Source: Paraburkholderia nodosa (GTDB lineage: Bacteria > Pseudomonadota > Gammaproteobacteria > Burkholderiales > Burkholderiaceae). Taken from it: a stretch of DNA of 64,000 bases. The DNA is taken from assembly GCF_001718195.1 (NCBI RefSeq), contig NZ_MCNV01000031.1, positions 1-64,000 of the forward strand. Reading direction: 5' to 3'. Both the position numbers and the translations under genes were made by a program. The stretch's first letter is position 1; every line of letters begins with the position of its first letter. A model generated the notes under the pieces. That model searched no databases and was not told the origin of the DNA. It saw nothing but the letters and a program-made list of their open reading frames with translations. Shown one piece after another: positions 54,533-62,375 of this stretch.

Positions 54533-54673
54533 ATGATCGCGACATCCACGATGAAGACCGAAGCAGTCCGTGATTCATCTGCCTTGTCGCATCCGGCAGC
54601 CTCGCCAGGCTGGACTTTTTTCTCTGCCCGATCGAGCGTGCACACGGGGGCACGACGTCGGCGTCCGTCTTAA
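54533..54673 (+). CDS. Possible small leader ORF before nrdA
   Basis: A 46-codon frame starting ATG ATC GCG ACA, with AGAAGG ending 8 bases upstream, an ideal ribosome site. The product begins MIATSTMKTEAVRDSSAL and ends basic (RRRRPSS). It contains a terminator-like hairpin and lies within the inferred nrdA leader. No family is recognised. It may be a translated leader peptide, or chance. Confidence 0.35.
   Translation: MIATSTMKTEAVRDSSALSHPAASPGWTFFSARSSVHTGARRRRPS
54597..54621 (+). terminator. Terminator-like hairpin inside the nrdA leader
   Basis: CAGCCT / AGGCTG (54597-54602, 54607-54612) with a CGCC loop, then GAC and six T (54616-54621). The stem is short, so it is at most a weak terminator or attenuator. 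Confidence 0.4.
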
Positions 54674-54719
54674 TCCGCGAACTCTCTTCGCACCTTTCCA
54701 GGACCCAGGAGCTTTGCAC

Positions 54720-57700
54720 ATGCAAACGACCGATAACGTCTCGACCCGGTATGAAGGCGCGCCCGCCGCGCACACGCTGGGTGGCCAACCGCAAGACGGC
54801 CAGACGAGCGCGCAGCAGTTCGCCGACCACAAGGTGATTCGCCGCAACGGTAGCGTGGTGTCGTTCGAACCTTCGAAAGTCGCGATCGCGATGACGAAGG
54901 CCTTCCTCGCCGTGAACGGCGGCCAGGGCGCGGCGTCTGCGCGCATTCGCGAGCTCGTCGAACAGCTCACGCAGAACGTCGTGCGCGCACTCGTGCGCAG
55001 CCGTCCGAACGGCGGCACGTTCCACATCGAAGACATCCAGGATCAGGTCGAACTCGCGCTGATGCGCGGCGGCGAGCACAACGTCGCGCGCGCCTACGTG
55101 CTGTATCGCGAGAAGCGCAACCAGGAGCGCGCCAACGCGCCGGAAACGGCAGCGAGCGCAGCGCCCGGCATCAACGTCACGGACAACGGCGTGACGCGCC
55201 CGCTCGACATGCAGGCGCTGCGCGCGCTGATCGACTCGTCGTGCGACGGTCTCGGCGACGCGGTCAACGCCGACCCGATCGTCGCGGAGACGGTCAAGAA
55301 TCTGTACGACGGCGTGCCGATGAGCCAGGTCTACGACTCGGCCATCCTCGCTGCGCGCACGATGATCGAAAAGGACCCGGCGTATAGCCAGGTGACCTCG
55401 CGCATCCTGCTGCACACGATCCGTCGCGAAATTCTCGAAGAGGAAGTGACGCAAGCCGAAATGGCCGTGCGTTACGCCGACTACTTCCCGCAGTTCATCA
55501 AGCGCGGCGTGGAAGCGGGCCTGCTCGACGACAAGCTCCAGCAGTTCGACCTCAAGCGTCTCGGCAACGCGCTCGACGCGAGCCGCGACCTGCAGTTCGG
55601 CTACCTCGGTCTGCAGACGCTGTACGACCGCTACTTCCTGCACGTCGGCGGCACGCGCATCGAAATGCCCCAGGCATTCTTCATGCGCGTCGCGATGGGC
55701 CTCTCGCTCAACGAGATCGACCGCGAAGCGCGCGCGATCGAGTTCTACAACGTGCTCTCGTCGTTCGACTTCATGTCGTCCACGCCCACGCTGTTCAACT
55801 CGGGCACGCATCGCTCGCAGCTCTCGTCGTGCTACCTCACGACGGTTGCCGACGACCTCGACGGCATCTACGAAGCGCTCAAGGACAACGCGCTGCTCTC
55901 GAAGTTTGCCGGCGGTCTGGGCAACGACTGGACGCGCGTGCGTGCGCTCGGCTCGCACATCAAGGGCACCAACGGCAAGTCGCAAGGCGTCGTGCCGTTC
56001 CTGAAGGTCGTGAACGACACGGCTGTCGCCGTGAACCAGGGCGGCAAGCGCAAGGGCGCGGTGTGCGCCTACCTGGAATCGTGGCACCTCGACATCGAAG
56101 AATTCCTCGAGCTGCGCAAGAACACGGGCGACGACCGCCGCCGCACCCACGACATGAACACGGCGAACTGGATTCCCGACCTGTTCATGAAGCGCGTGAT
56201 GGAAGGCGGCGACTGGACGCTCTTCTCGCCCTCGACCTGCCCGGATCTGCACGACAAGTTCGGCGCCGAGTTCGAACAGGCTTACACGGCTTACGAAGAA
56301 AAGGTCGCGCGCGGCGAGATCAAGCTGTTCAAGAAGCTGCCGGCCGCGCAACTGTGGCGCAAGATGCTCGGCATGCTGTTCGAAACGGGTCACCCGTGGA
56401 TCACGTTCAAGGATCCGTGCAACATCCGTTCGCCGCAGCAGCACGTGGGCGTCGTCCACTCGTCGAACCTGTGCACGGAAATCACGCTGAACACCAGCGA
56501 CAGCGAAATCGCCGTGTGTAACCTGGGCTCGGTGAACCTCGTCGCGCACATGGTGGAACAGGCCGACGGCACGTTCGCGCTCGACCACGACAAGCTCAAG
56601 CGCACCATCAGCGTGGCGATGCGCATGCTCGATAACGTCATCGACATCAACTACTACGCGGTGTCGAAGGCGCGCAACTCGAACCTGAAGCACCGTCCGG
56701 TGGGCATGGGCATCATGGGCTTCCAGGACTGCCTGCACGTTCTGCGCACGCCGTTTGCTTCGCAGGAAGCCGTGGAGTTCGCCGACCGCTCGATGGAAGC
56801 CGTCTGCTACTACGCGTACTGGGCGTCGACGGAGCTGGCAGCCGAGCGCGGCCGCTACTCGACCTACCGCGGCTCGCTGTGGGATCGCGGCATCCTCCCG
56901 CAGGACACGCTCAAGCTGCTCGCCGAAGCACGCGGCGGCTACGTCGAAGTCGACTCGAGCGAATCGATGGACTGGACGTCGCTGCGCGAGCGCATCGCGA
57001 CGCACGGCATGCGCAATTCGAACTGCATCGCGATCGCCCCGACCGCGACCATCTCGAACATCATCGGCGTGTCGCCTTGCATCGAGCCGACGTTCCAGAA
57101 CCTCTATGTGAAGTCGAACCTCTCGGGCGAATTCACGGTGGTGAACGACTACCTGGTGCGCGACCTGAAGGCGCGCGGCCTGTGGGACGAAGTCATGGTC
57201 GCCGACCTGAAGTACTTCGACGGCATGCTCTCGCGCATCGACCGCGTGCCGGCCGATCTACGCGCTGTGTATGCAACGGCGTTCGAAGTCGACCCGACGT
57301 GGCTCGTCGAAGCCGCATCGCGTCGTCAGAAGTGGATCGATCAGGCGCAGTCGCTGAACATCTTCATGGCGGGCGCATCGGGCAAGAAGCTCGACGAGAT
57401 CTACAAGCTCGCATGGGTGCGCGGTCTGAAGACCACGTACTACCTGCGCACGATGGGGGCGACGCACGTCGAGAAGTCGACGGTTGCGCACGGCGCGCTC
57501 AACGCCGTGCCGACGGGCGGCGAGGGCGGCGGCAATGCAGGCGGCGCGTTCGGCGGTGCAACGGGCGGCGCGTTCGGCGGTGCAACGGGCGGCGCATTCG
57601 GCGGTGCAGCAGGGTCGACCACGATGCAGGCCGCACCGCAAGCCGCGGTTGAGGCGGCGCCGGAAGCCGATGGTCCGGTGTGCATGATGCGTCCGGGCGA

Positions 57701-57734
57701 CCCCGGCTTCGAAGAGTGCGAGGCTTGCCAGTAA
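54720..57734 (+). CDS. nrdA: Class Ia ribonucleotide reductase, alpha subunit NrdA
   Basis: A 1004-aa catalytic subunit that reduces ribonucleoside diphosphates to dNDPs. The ATP-cone (KVIRRNGSVVSFEPSKVA) is at about residues 40-130. The catalytic core has FMSSTPTLFNSGT, SSCYLTT (one active-site Cys), the NLCTEI Cys and paired Tyr of the radical path (TTYYLRT near 910). The C-terminal tail ends in the mobile redox CEAC. Between core and tail is a Gly-rich linker with three exact 8-residue repeats (941-964). The start MQTTDNVS follows AGGAG by 8 bases; an upstream codon at 54570 lies in the leader. Confidence 0.96.
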   Translation: MQTTDNVSTRYEGAPAAHTLGGQPQDGQTSAQQFADHKVIRRNGSVVSFEPSKVAIAMTKAFLAVNGGQGAASARIRELVEQLTQNVVRALVRSRPNGGTFHIEDIQDQVELALMRGGEHNVARAYVLYREKRNQERANAPETAASAAPGINVTDNGVTRPLDMQALRALIDSSCDGLGDAVNADPIVAETVKNLYDGVPMSQVYDSAILAARTMIEKDPAYSQVTSRILLHTIRREILEEEVTQAEMAVRYADYFPQFIKRGVEAGLLDDKLQQFDLKRLGNALDASRDLQFGYLGLQTLYDRYFLHVGGTRIEMPQAFFMRVAMGLSLNEIDREARAIEFYNVLSSFDFMSSTPTLFNSGTHRSQLSSCYLTTVADDLDGIYEALKDNALLSKFAGGLGNDWTRVRALGSHIKGTNGKSQGVVPFLKVVNDTAVAVNQGGKRKGAVCAYLESWHLDIEEFLELRKNTGDDRRRTHDMNTANWIPDLFMKRVMEGGDWTLFSPSTCPDLHDKFGAEFEQAYTAYEEKVARGEIKLFKKLPAAQLWRKMLGMLFETGHPWITFKDPCNIRSPQQHVGVVHSSNLCTEITLNTSDSEIAVCNLGSVNLVAHMVEQADGTFALDHDKLKRTISVAMRMLDNVIDINYYAVSKARNSNLKHRPVGMGIMGFQDCLHVLRTPFASQEAVEFADRSMEAVCYYAYWASTELAAERGRYSTYRGSLWDRGILPQDTLKLLAEARGGYVEVDSSESMDWTSLRERIATHGMRNSNCIAIAPTATISNIIGVSPCIEPTFQNLYVKSNLSGEFTVVNDYLVRDLKARGLWDEVMVADLKYFDGMLSRIDRVPADLRAVYATAFEVDPTWLVEAASRRQKWIDQAQSLNIFMAGASGKKLDEIYKLAWVRGLKTTYYLRTMGATHVEKSTVAHGALNAVPTGGEGGGNAGGAFGGATGGAFGGATGGAFGGAAGSTTMQAAPQAAVEAAPEADGPVCMMRPGDPGFEECEACQ
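57540..57611 (+). repeat. Three tandem 24-bp repeats in nrdA
   Basis: Units at 57540-57563, 57564-57587 and 57588-57611 each encode GGAFGGAT (the last ends AA in place of AT). Units 1 and 2 are identical and unit 3 has few changes. They lie in the flexible linker before the C-terminal redox Cys pair. Confidence 0.95.
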
Positions 57735-58288
57735 AGCTGGCTGCGCATGATGCGTGCGGTGCAACGCCGCTCGCATCATGCGAGGACCGCAGCATCAGTA
57801 GTAAACAGTAGTCGAAGCAGTCGTAGCGAGATGTAACAACGAACGAGGCGCGCGCAATGCGCGCCGGCTCTCCCGGCAACTCGCACCACGCGCGTTGCGG
57901 TACGCGAAAGAGGCAACAGGAAGGAATCCCTGGAGTTTCTCGCAGGGACAAGACTCAAGGCCGCGCGAGCTTCCAGCGCCGCGCGCGGCAGGCAGTGAGC
58001 GGCGAGTGAAAACGCGCTCGCAGCGCGAGAGAAAAGCGCGCGGCGAACCCCGTCTTTCACACACGCTCTCGATGTCGCGAAGACCTTCGAAGCACATCGC
58101 ACATGCGAAGTGAGCACGACGAATCAGTGCTCTCTACACAGTGCTCACGCGATGCAATCGACACGATGCGATAACAAAGTGTTGTATCGAGGTCGCAACG
58201 CGAATCGAAAACAGGATTTTTCGTGTGCGAACCCTTTTATCGCTCACGAAAAGATGGTACAAACCGATCTAAATTGATGGTGACATTT
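57735..58288 (+). other. nrdA-nrdB intergenic region
   Basis: A 554-bp region with no recognised gene and several hairpins: GGCGCGC/GCGCGCC (57847-57853, 57859-57865), GTGAGCAC/GTGCTCAC (58110-58117, 58141-58148) and a 12-bp dyad at 58218-58252. No hairpin has a U-tract. I cannot tell whether nrdA and nrdB are cotranscribed. Open frames here look like GC-rich chance frames. Confidence 0.65.
58218..58252 (+). promoter_or_regulatory. Dyad in the nrdB upstream region
   Basis: TTTTCGTG (58218-58225) pairs with CACGAAAA (58245-58252), and inside GCGA pairs with TCGC (58227-58230, 58240-58243) around one T-T mismatch. It ends 36 bases before the nrdB ATG. It may be an operator or an mRNA hairpin. 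Confidence 0.55.
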
Positions 58289-59512
58289 ATGCTCAACTGG
58301 GATGACGAGATCACGGCCGTAACTCCGTCGAGCGGTGCGCAGCAAAACGCAATGCGCAACCCCGCGGGTCAGGCTGTCCAGGCTGCCGAGGTGCAGTTTG
58401 GTCTGCGTTCCGCTCCTCAGGCTTCCATGGCGACCAACATCTTCGCCAGCGACTTCGCCGTTGCACCGCCGCCGCAAGCGCCGGTCTCGACCGAAGCGCG
58501 CGTGAATGTCGCCGACAAGCGCATCATCAACGGCCAGACCGACGTGAATCAGTTGGTGCCGTTCAAGTACAAGTGGGCTTGGGAAAAATACCTGGCAGGC
58601 TGCGCGAACCACTGGATGCCACAGGAAATCAACATGTCCCGCGACATCGCCCTGTGGAAGGACCCGAACGGTCTGACCGAGGACGAGCGCCGCATCGTCA
58701 AGCGCAACCTCGGCTTCTTCGTGACCGCCGACTCGCTCGCCGCGAACAACATCGTGCTCGGCACCTACCGGCACATCACGGCGCCCGAATGCCGCCAGTT
58801 CCTGCTGCGCCAGGCGTTCGAAGAGGCGATCCACACGCACGCCTACCAGTACATCGTCGAGTCGCTGGGTCTGGACGAGAGCGAGATCTTCAACGCGTAC
58901 CACGAGGTCAAGTCGATCCGCGACAAGGACGAGTTCCTGATCCCGTTCATCCAGACGCTGACTGATCCGTCGTTCAAGACCGGCACGCTCGAAGCCGATC
59001 AGAACCTGCTCAAGTCGCTCATCGTGTTCGCCTGCATCATGGAAGGCCTGTTCTTCTATGTAGGCTTCACGCAAATTCTCGCGCTCGGCCGCCAGAACAA
59101 GATGACCGGCGCCGCTGAGCAGTACCAGTACATCCTGCGTGACGAGTCGATGCACTGCAACTTCGGCATCGACCTCATCAACCAGATCAAGCTTGAAAAC
59201 CCGCACCTGTGGACCCCGGCGTTCCGTGCGGAAATCACCGAACTGTTCAAGCATGCGGTCGACCTCGAGTACCGCTACGCCGAGGACACCATGCCTCGCG
59301 GCGTGCTCGGTCTGAACGCATCGATGTTCAAGAGCTATCTGCGCTTCATCTGCAACCGCCGTTGCCAGCAGATCGGTCTCGATCAGCTGTTCCCGAACGA
59401 AGAGAATCCGTTCCCGTGGATGAGCGAGATGATCGACTTGAAGAAGGAACGCAACTTCTTCGAGACGCGCGTGATCGAATATCAGACGGGTGGTGCGCTG
59501 TCCTGGGAATAA
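58289..59512 (+). CDS. nrdB: Class Ia ribonucleotide reductase, beta subunit NrdB
   Basis: A 407-aa diiron protein that makes the tyrosyl radical used by NrdA. Metal ligands and the radical Tyr are conserved: Glu179, His182 and Tyr186 in EEAIHTHAY, with the second half-site in ILRDESMHCNFG near 290. The C-terminal tail (EYQTGGALSWE) is the NrdA-binding peptide. The first 70 residues are an extension relative to E. coli NrdB (376 aa), rich in Ala, Gln and Pro. The start MLNWDDEIT has GGTGA 5 bases upstream; ATG at 58277 is possible. Confidence 0.95.
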   Translation: MLNWDDEITAVTPSSGAQQNAMRNPAGQAVQAAEVQFGLRSAPQASMATNIFASDFAVAPPPQAPVSTEARVNVADKRIINGQTDVNQLVPFKYKWAWEKYLAGCANHWMPQEINMSRDIALWKDPNGLTEDERRIVKRNLGFFVTADSLAANNIVLGTYRHITAPECRQFLLRQAFEEAIHTHAYQYIVESLGLDESEIFNAYHEVKSIRDKDEFLIPFIQTLTDPSFKTGTLEADQNLLKSLIVFACIMEGLFFYVGFTQILALGRQNKMTGAAEQYQYILRDESMHCNFGIDLINQIKLENPHLWTPAFRAEITELFKHAVDLEYRYAEDTMPRGVLGLNASMFKSYLRFICNRRCQQIGLDQLFPNEENPFPWMSEMIDLKKERNFFETRVIEYQTGGALSWE

Positions 59513-59550
59513 CCCGGGCGCACTGCGGTGCAAGTCTTTTGGGGTTGCCG

Positions 59551-59573
59551 CGAGGCGCCGTGCAGGCGCCTCG
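59551..59573 (+). terminator. Hairpin after nrdB
   Basis: A perfect 9-bp stem CGAGGCGCC / GGCGCCTCG (59551-59559, 59565-59573) with a 5-nt loop, about 40 bases after the nrdB stop. No U-tract. Confidence 0.5.
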
Positions 59574-59777
59574 ACCGGCATGATGATTAGGAGCAGGAAC
59601 GCCTGATGCAAAGCATGCCCGGAGCCAGGCTGGCTCACCGACGTGACAGGCACTTTGCGAACCCTTCAGAGGGATGGGCAAACTTCCCCCCGGAAAAGCG
59701 CGCAGGCTTCGCGTGTCGTGAGGCCGCCGCTTTCAACGAACGTTGCCCGGTGTCGGTAGCCGACGCCGGAATGACTT

Positions 59778-59807
59778 GGCGCGCTGTGCCTCGTGGCACG
59801 GCGCGCC
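59778..59807. repeat. GC-rich hairpin upstream of the H1-like gene
   Basis: GGCGCGCTGTGCC / GGCACGGCGCGCC (59778-59790, 59795-59807) pair over 13 bp with one G-T pair and a TCGT loop. Confidence 0.5.
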
Positions 59808-59960
59808 TTACCGCATTCATTAGCGTAAGCGCGCGGGATCAGCGTACGCCGATGAATAGCCCGCTTCGCAGCGTGCGCCGTGAGAAGCGTTCGCGGGAAG
59901 CGGGTTTTGACGAAGGGTGTAGTTTGAACTGACTCTCATCTGAACCTGAAGGAGAAAAAA

Positions 59961-60539
59961 ATGGCTACTGCCAAGAAGAAACCGGCGGCTAAGAAGGCCG
60001 CAGTGAAGAAGGTTGCAGCGAAGAAGGCAGCTCCGGCGAAGAAGGCCGCAGCGAAGAAGGTCGCGGTCAAGAAGGTCGCAGCCAAGAAAGTCGCCGTGAA
60101 GAAGGTTGCTGCGAAGAAGGCAGCACCGGCGAAGAAGGCCGCAGCGAAGAAGGTTGCAGCCAAGAAAGTCGCCGTGAAGAAGGTCGCTGCGAAGAAGGCA
60201 GCACCGGCGAAGAAGGCCGCAGCGAAGAAGGTTGCAGCCAAGAAAGTCGCCGTGAAGAAGGTTGCTGCGAAGAAGGCAGCACCGGCGAAGAAGGCCGCCG
60301 CCAAGAAGGTCGCTGCGAAGAAGGTTGCAGCCAAGAAGGCGCCTGCGAAGAAGGCTGCTGCCAAGAAGGCTGCGCCTGCGAAGAAGGCTGCCGCCAAGAA
60401 GGCTGCCAAGAAGGCGCCTGCGAAGGCCGCTGCCGCACCTGCTGCCCCTGCTGCGCAACCGTCCGCGCCCGCAGCAACGGTCAAGACTGCCCTGAATCCG
60501 GCCGCAGCATGGCCGTTCCCGACCGGCAGCCGTCCGTAA
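59961..60539 (+). CDS. Histone H1-like DNA-binding protein (Lys/Ala repeats)
   Basis: A 192-aa protein made mainly of AKK and VKK-type repeats, very basic, with a C-terminal Ala/Pro-rich tail ending FPTGSRP. Such H1-like proteins bind DNA without strong sequence preference and compact the nucleoid. The DNA holds near-exact 78-bp tandem repeats, so copy number may vary between strains. GAAGGAGAAAAAA directly before the ATG is an excellent ribosome site. It lies alone between nrdB and the glycine-zipper lipoprotein. AlgP/AlgR3-like naming would also be possible. Confidence 0.92.
   Translation: MATAKKKPAAKKAAVKKVAAKKAAPAKKAAAKKVAVKKVAAKKVAVKKVAAKKAAPAKKAAAKKVAAKKVAVKKVAAKKAAPAKKAAAKKVAAKKVAVKKVAAKKAAPAKKAAAKKVAAKKVAAKKAPAKKAAAKKAAPAKKAAAKKAAKKAPAKAAAAPAAPAAQPSAPAATVKTALNPAAAWPFPTGSRP
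60012..60338 (+). repeat. 78-bp tandem repeats in the H1-like gene
   Basis: Units start at 60105, 60183 and 60261, exactly 78 bases apart (26 codons), and a longer related unit of 93 bases precedes at 60012. Each encodes the VAAKKAAPAKKAAAKK pattern plus Val/Lys blocks. All units keep the reading frame. Confidence 0.93.
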
Positions 60540-60626
60540 GCAGTCCGAGACGAAGCGCGCAGGCTGCATCGTACGCGCGCTTCGTTGGCCGGGCCGGGCG
60601 GCATGGCGCGCCAGGCTCGATCCCGA

Positions 60627-60661
60627 TCCCGTCGCTGGGTTGTCCGCGGCGGGATTTTTTT
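60627..60661 (+). terminator. Intrinsic terminator after the H1-like gene
   Basis: TCCCGTCGC / GCGGCGGGA (60627-60635, 60646-60654, one G-T pair) runs into seven T. An extra 11-bp dyad ACGAAGCGCGC / GCGCGCTTCGT (60550-60560, 60575-60585) lies before it. Confidence 0.88.
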
Positions 60662-60716
60662 CGTCTGGAGTTCGTAATAGTCGGGGAGAGGGCGCCTGCA
60701 TGCCGCGCGCGGGCAT

Positions 60717-60752
60717 GAAAAAAGGCGCATGCACAGGGGAGCACATGCGCCT
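60717..60752 (-). terminator. Intrinsic terminator after the glycine-zipper lipoprotein gene
   Basis: On the minus strand AGGCGCATG / CATGCGCCT (60744-60752 with 60723-60731) is followed by a U-tract from the A-run at 60718-60723. Confidence 0.88.
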
Positions 60753-60800
60753 GAGGTTCCGCATCCGGCGCGAGGCGCCGCTGCGGTACAGGGGAAAGCT

Positions 60801-61277
60801 TTAGTGGGTGACGCGCGTCACGCCGCCGCTCGAGAGCAGTCGCACGCGCTCGCCCGCGTTGAACACTTCGCCGGTCGCCGATTGCGTGATGGCGCGGTAG
60901 TCGCCGTTGTCGAGGCGCACGGTGATCTCGAGGCCGTCGCGCATGGCCACGCCGTTCTCGACCGCGTTGCCGGCCACGGCGCCCGCAATGCCGCCGATGA
61001 TGCCGGTGACGATCGAGCCCGTGCCGCCGCCGATCCGGCTGCCGGCCACCGCGCCGAGCGCGCCGCCACCGACCGCGCCAAGGCCGCTAGGCTGGCCGTT
61101 GTTGGAGCTGATCTTCACCGCGCGCACGCTTTCGACCGTGGCCATGCGCACCGATTGCTCGCGCTGCGCCTGCGAGGCCGTGTACACATCGGCGGAACTG
61201 CTGTTATAGGCGCAGCCCGACATCGCGAGCGACCCCGCGAGCATGGCTGCAACAATCAGACGACTTGTTATTTTCAT
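60801..61277 (-). CDS. Glycine-zipper 2TM domain outer-membrane lipoprotein (SlyB-like)
   Basis: A 158-aa lipoprotein. Residues 1-20 form a signal with lipobox MSGC. The centre is a glycine-zipper hairpin (GAVGGGALGAVAG and IVTGIIGGIAGAVAG) that fits the Rick_17kDa_Anti/2TM group, and the C-terminal part (EITVRLDNGDYRAITQ) is the conserved SlyB-type domain. Such proteins support outer-membrane integrity. The start MKITSRLIV was chosen because it begins the signal peptide. Confidence 0.9.
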   Translation of the reverse strand: MKITSRLIVAAMLAGSLAMSGCAYNSSSADVYTASQAQREQSVRMATVESVRAVKISSNNGQPSGLGAVGGGALGAVAGSRIGGGTGSIVTGIIGGIAGAVAGNAVENGVAMRDGLEITVRLDNGDYRAITQSATGEVFNAGERVRLLSSGGVTRVTH

Positions 61278-61320
61278 TCCCGTAGCTCCAATGGGCGCCG
61301 TTCGTGTGCGGCTCCCGCGT

Positions 61321-62262
61321 TCAGTTCGGCAGTTCGTAGCCGAATGCCTCCTTGAACCGTTCGTTGATCTGCGCTCGCGTAGGCGCATAGTTTTGCGGAC
61401 CGAGATGCTCGATCTTGAGCGCGCCCATCAGGCTCGCGAGACGCCCCGTGGTTGCCCAGTCGAGGCCGTTCTCGATGCCGTAGAGCAGGCCGCCGCGGAA
61501 AGCGTCGCCGCAGCCGGTCGGATCGAGCACCTGAGCGGCCTTGACCGGAGGAATTTCCTCGATCTTGCCGCTGTGGTAGATCTGCGAGCCGTGCTCGCCG
61601 CGCGTGATGATCAGCGCGTCGACATGGCCGGCGATTTCGTCGAACGACCAGCCGGTGCGATGGCTGACAAGATTGGCTTCGTAGTCGTTGACCGCTACGT
61701 AGGTCGCAAGTTCAATCGCGCGGCGCAAAGAAGCGCCGTCGAAGAGCGGCAGGCCCTGGCCCGGATCGAAGATAAACGGCACGCCGGCCTTCGCGAACTG
61801 CTCGACGTGCTGGACCATGCCGTCGAAGCCGTCCGGCGCGACGATGCCGAGCTTGATTCCGGGCGCTTCGTCGGCGCGGTTCAAATGCGATTGCATCATC
61901 GCGCCCGGGTGGAACGCGGTGATCTGGTTGTTCTCGAGGTCAGTCGTGATCATCGCCTGCGCGGACCACGTATCCTCCAGCACGCGCACGTGCGCCTTCG
62001 AGAGGCCGAGCGTGTCGAGGCGTTCGAGGTACGGGCGCGCGTCGGCGGCGCCGAGCGTCGCCATGATGCGGGCGTCGCCGCCGAGCAGATTGAGCGCGTA
62101 CGCGATGTTGCCGGCACAGCCGCCGAACTCGCGGCGCATCGTCGGCACGAGAAAGCTCACGTTCAGGATGTGCACCTGCTCGGGCAGGATGTGCTCCCGA
62201 AAGCGACCCTCGAAGGTCATGATGTTGTCGTAGGCGAGCGAGCCGCAGATCAGCGTAGCCAA
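61321..62262 (-). CDS. PfkB family carbohydrate / nucleoside kinase
   Basis: A 313-aa ribokinase-fold kinase. The N-terminal glycine motif GGCAGNIAYALNLLGG is near residue 53 and the second signature DPTGCGDAFRGGLLYG, with the catalytic Asp and anion hole, is near 247. It resembles proteins annotated as adenosine kinase in this group, but the substrate is not proven. The start codon is TTG, with CAGGAA upstream, giving MATLICGSLAYDN; there is no ATG near the conserved start. 44 bases before the lipoprotein gene. Confidence 0.9.
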   Translation of the reverse strand: MATLICGSLAYDNIMTFEGRFREHILPEQVHILNVSFLVPTMRREFGGCAGNIAYALNLLGGDARIMATLGAADARPYLERLDTLGLSKAHVRVLEDTWSAQAMITTDLENNQITAFHPGAMMQSHLNRADEAPGIKLGIVAPDGFDGMVQHVEQFAKAGVPFIFDPGQGLPLFDGASLRRAIELATYVAVNDYEANLVSHRTGWSFDEIAGHVDALIITRGEHGSQIYHSGKIEEIPPVKAAQVLDPTGCGDAFRGGLLYGIENGLDWATTGRLASLMGALKIEHLGPQNYAPTRAQINERFKEAFGYELPN

Positions 62263-62375
62263 GGCGGAAATTCCTGTAGGGCGTGGTAGGGGAAGGGGGC
62301 GGCGCACCGGCCTGCGCGTCGCCTGCGCATTGATCTGAAAGCGCAGGCGCGAGGCGCGTGTGCGCCGCCGCCGGA

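Larger units (their letters stand above)
54161..54719 (+). other. ampD-nrdA intergenic region with long nrdA leader
   Basis: A 559-bp region. About 54335-54399 holds the inferred nrdA promoter and NrdR boxes. The rest to 54719 would be a transcribed leader of about 350 nt with a small candidate ORF and a terminator-like hairpin. 54161-54330 has no clear feature. Confidence 0.7.
59513..59960 (+). other. nrdB-H1 intergenic region
   Basis: A 448-bp region. It has two strong hairpins (listed separately) and the ribosome site of the H1-like gene. A 108-codon frame (59606-59932) has a fair AGGA before its ATG but poor codon use and no recognised domain. I see no confident promoter; a TTGACG at 59907 lacks a -10 partner. 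Confidence 0.6.

Noticed and set aside
54084..57005. A 973-codon open frame on the minus strand opposite nrdA
   Set aside because: Same shadow effect; nrdA on + is certain and the antisense product has no family features.
59606..59932. A 108-codon frame between nrdB and the H1-like gene
   Set aside because: It has a fair AGGA before its ATG but atypical codons (AGG, GGA, TCA), a strong hairpin inside and no recognisable domain. Kept as a remark only.
59513..59960. 6S RNA, cobalamin riboswitch or RNase P RNA
   Set aside because: I compared by memory with the conserved cores of these RNAs and found no match.
60012..60338. CRISPR-like or satellite array
   Set aside because: The repeats are in-frame coding units of a Lys/Ala protein with no spacers.
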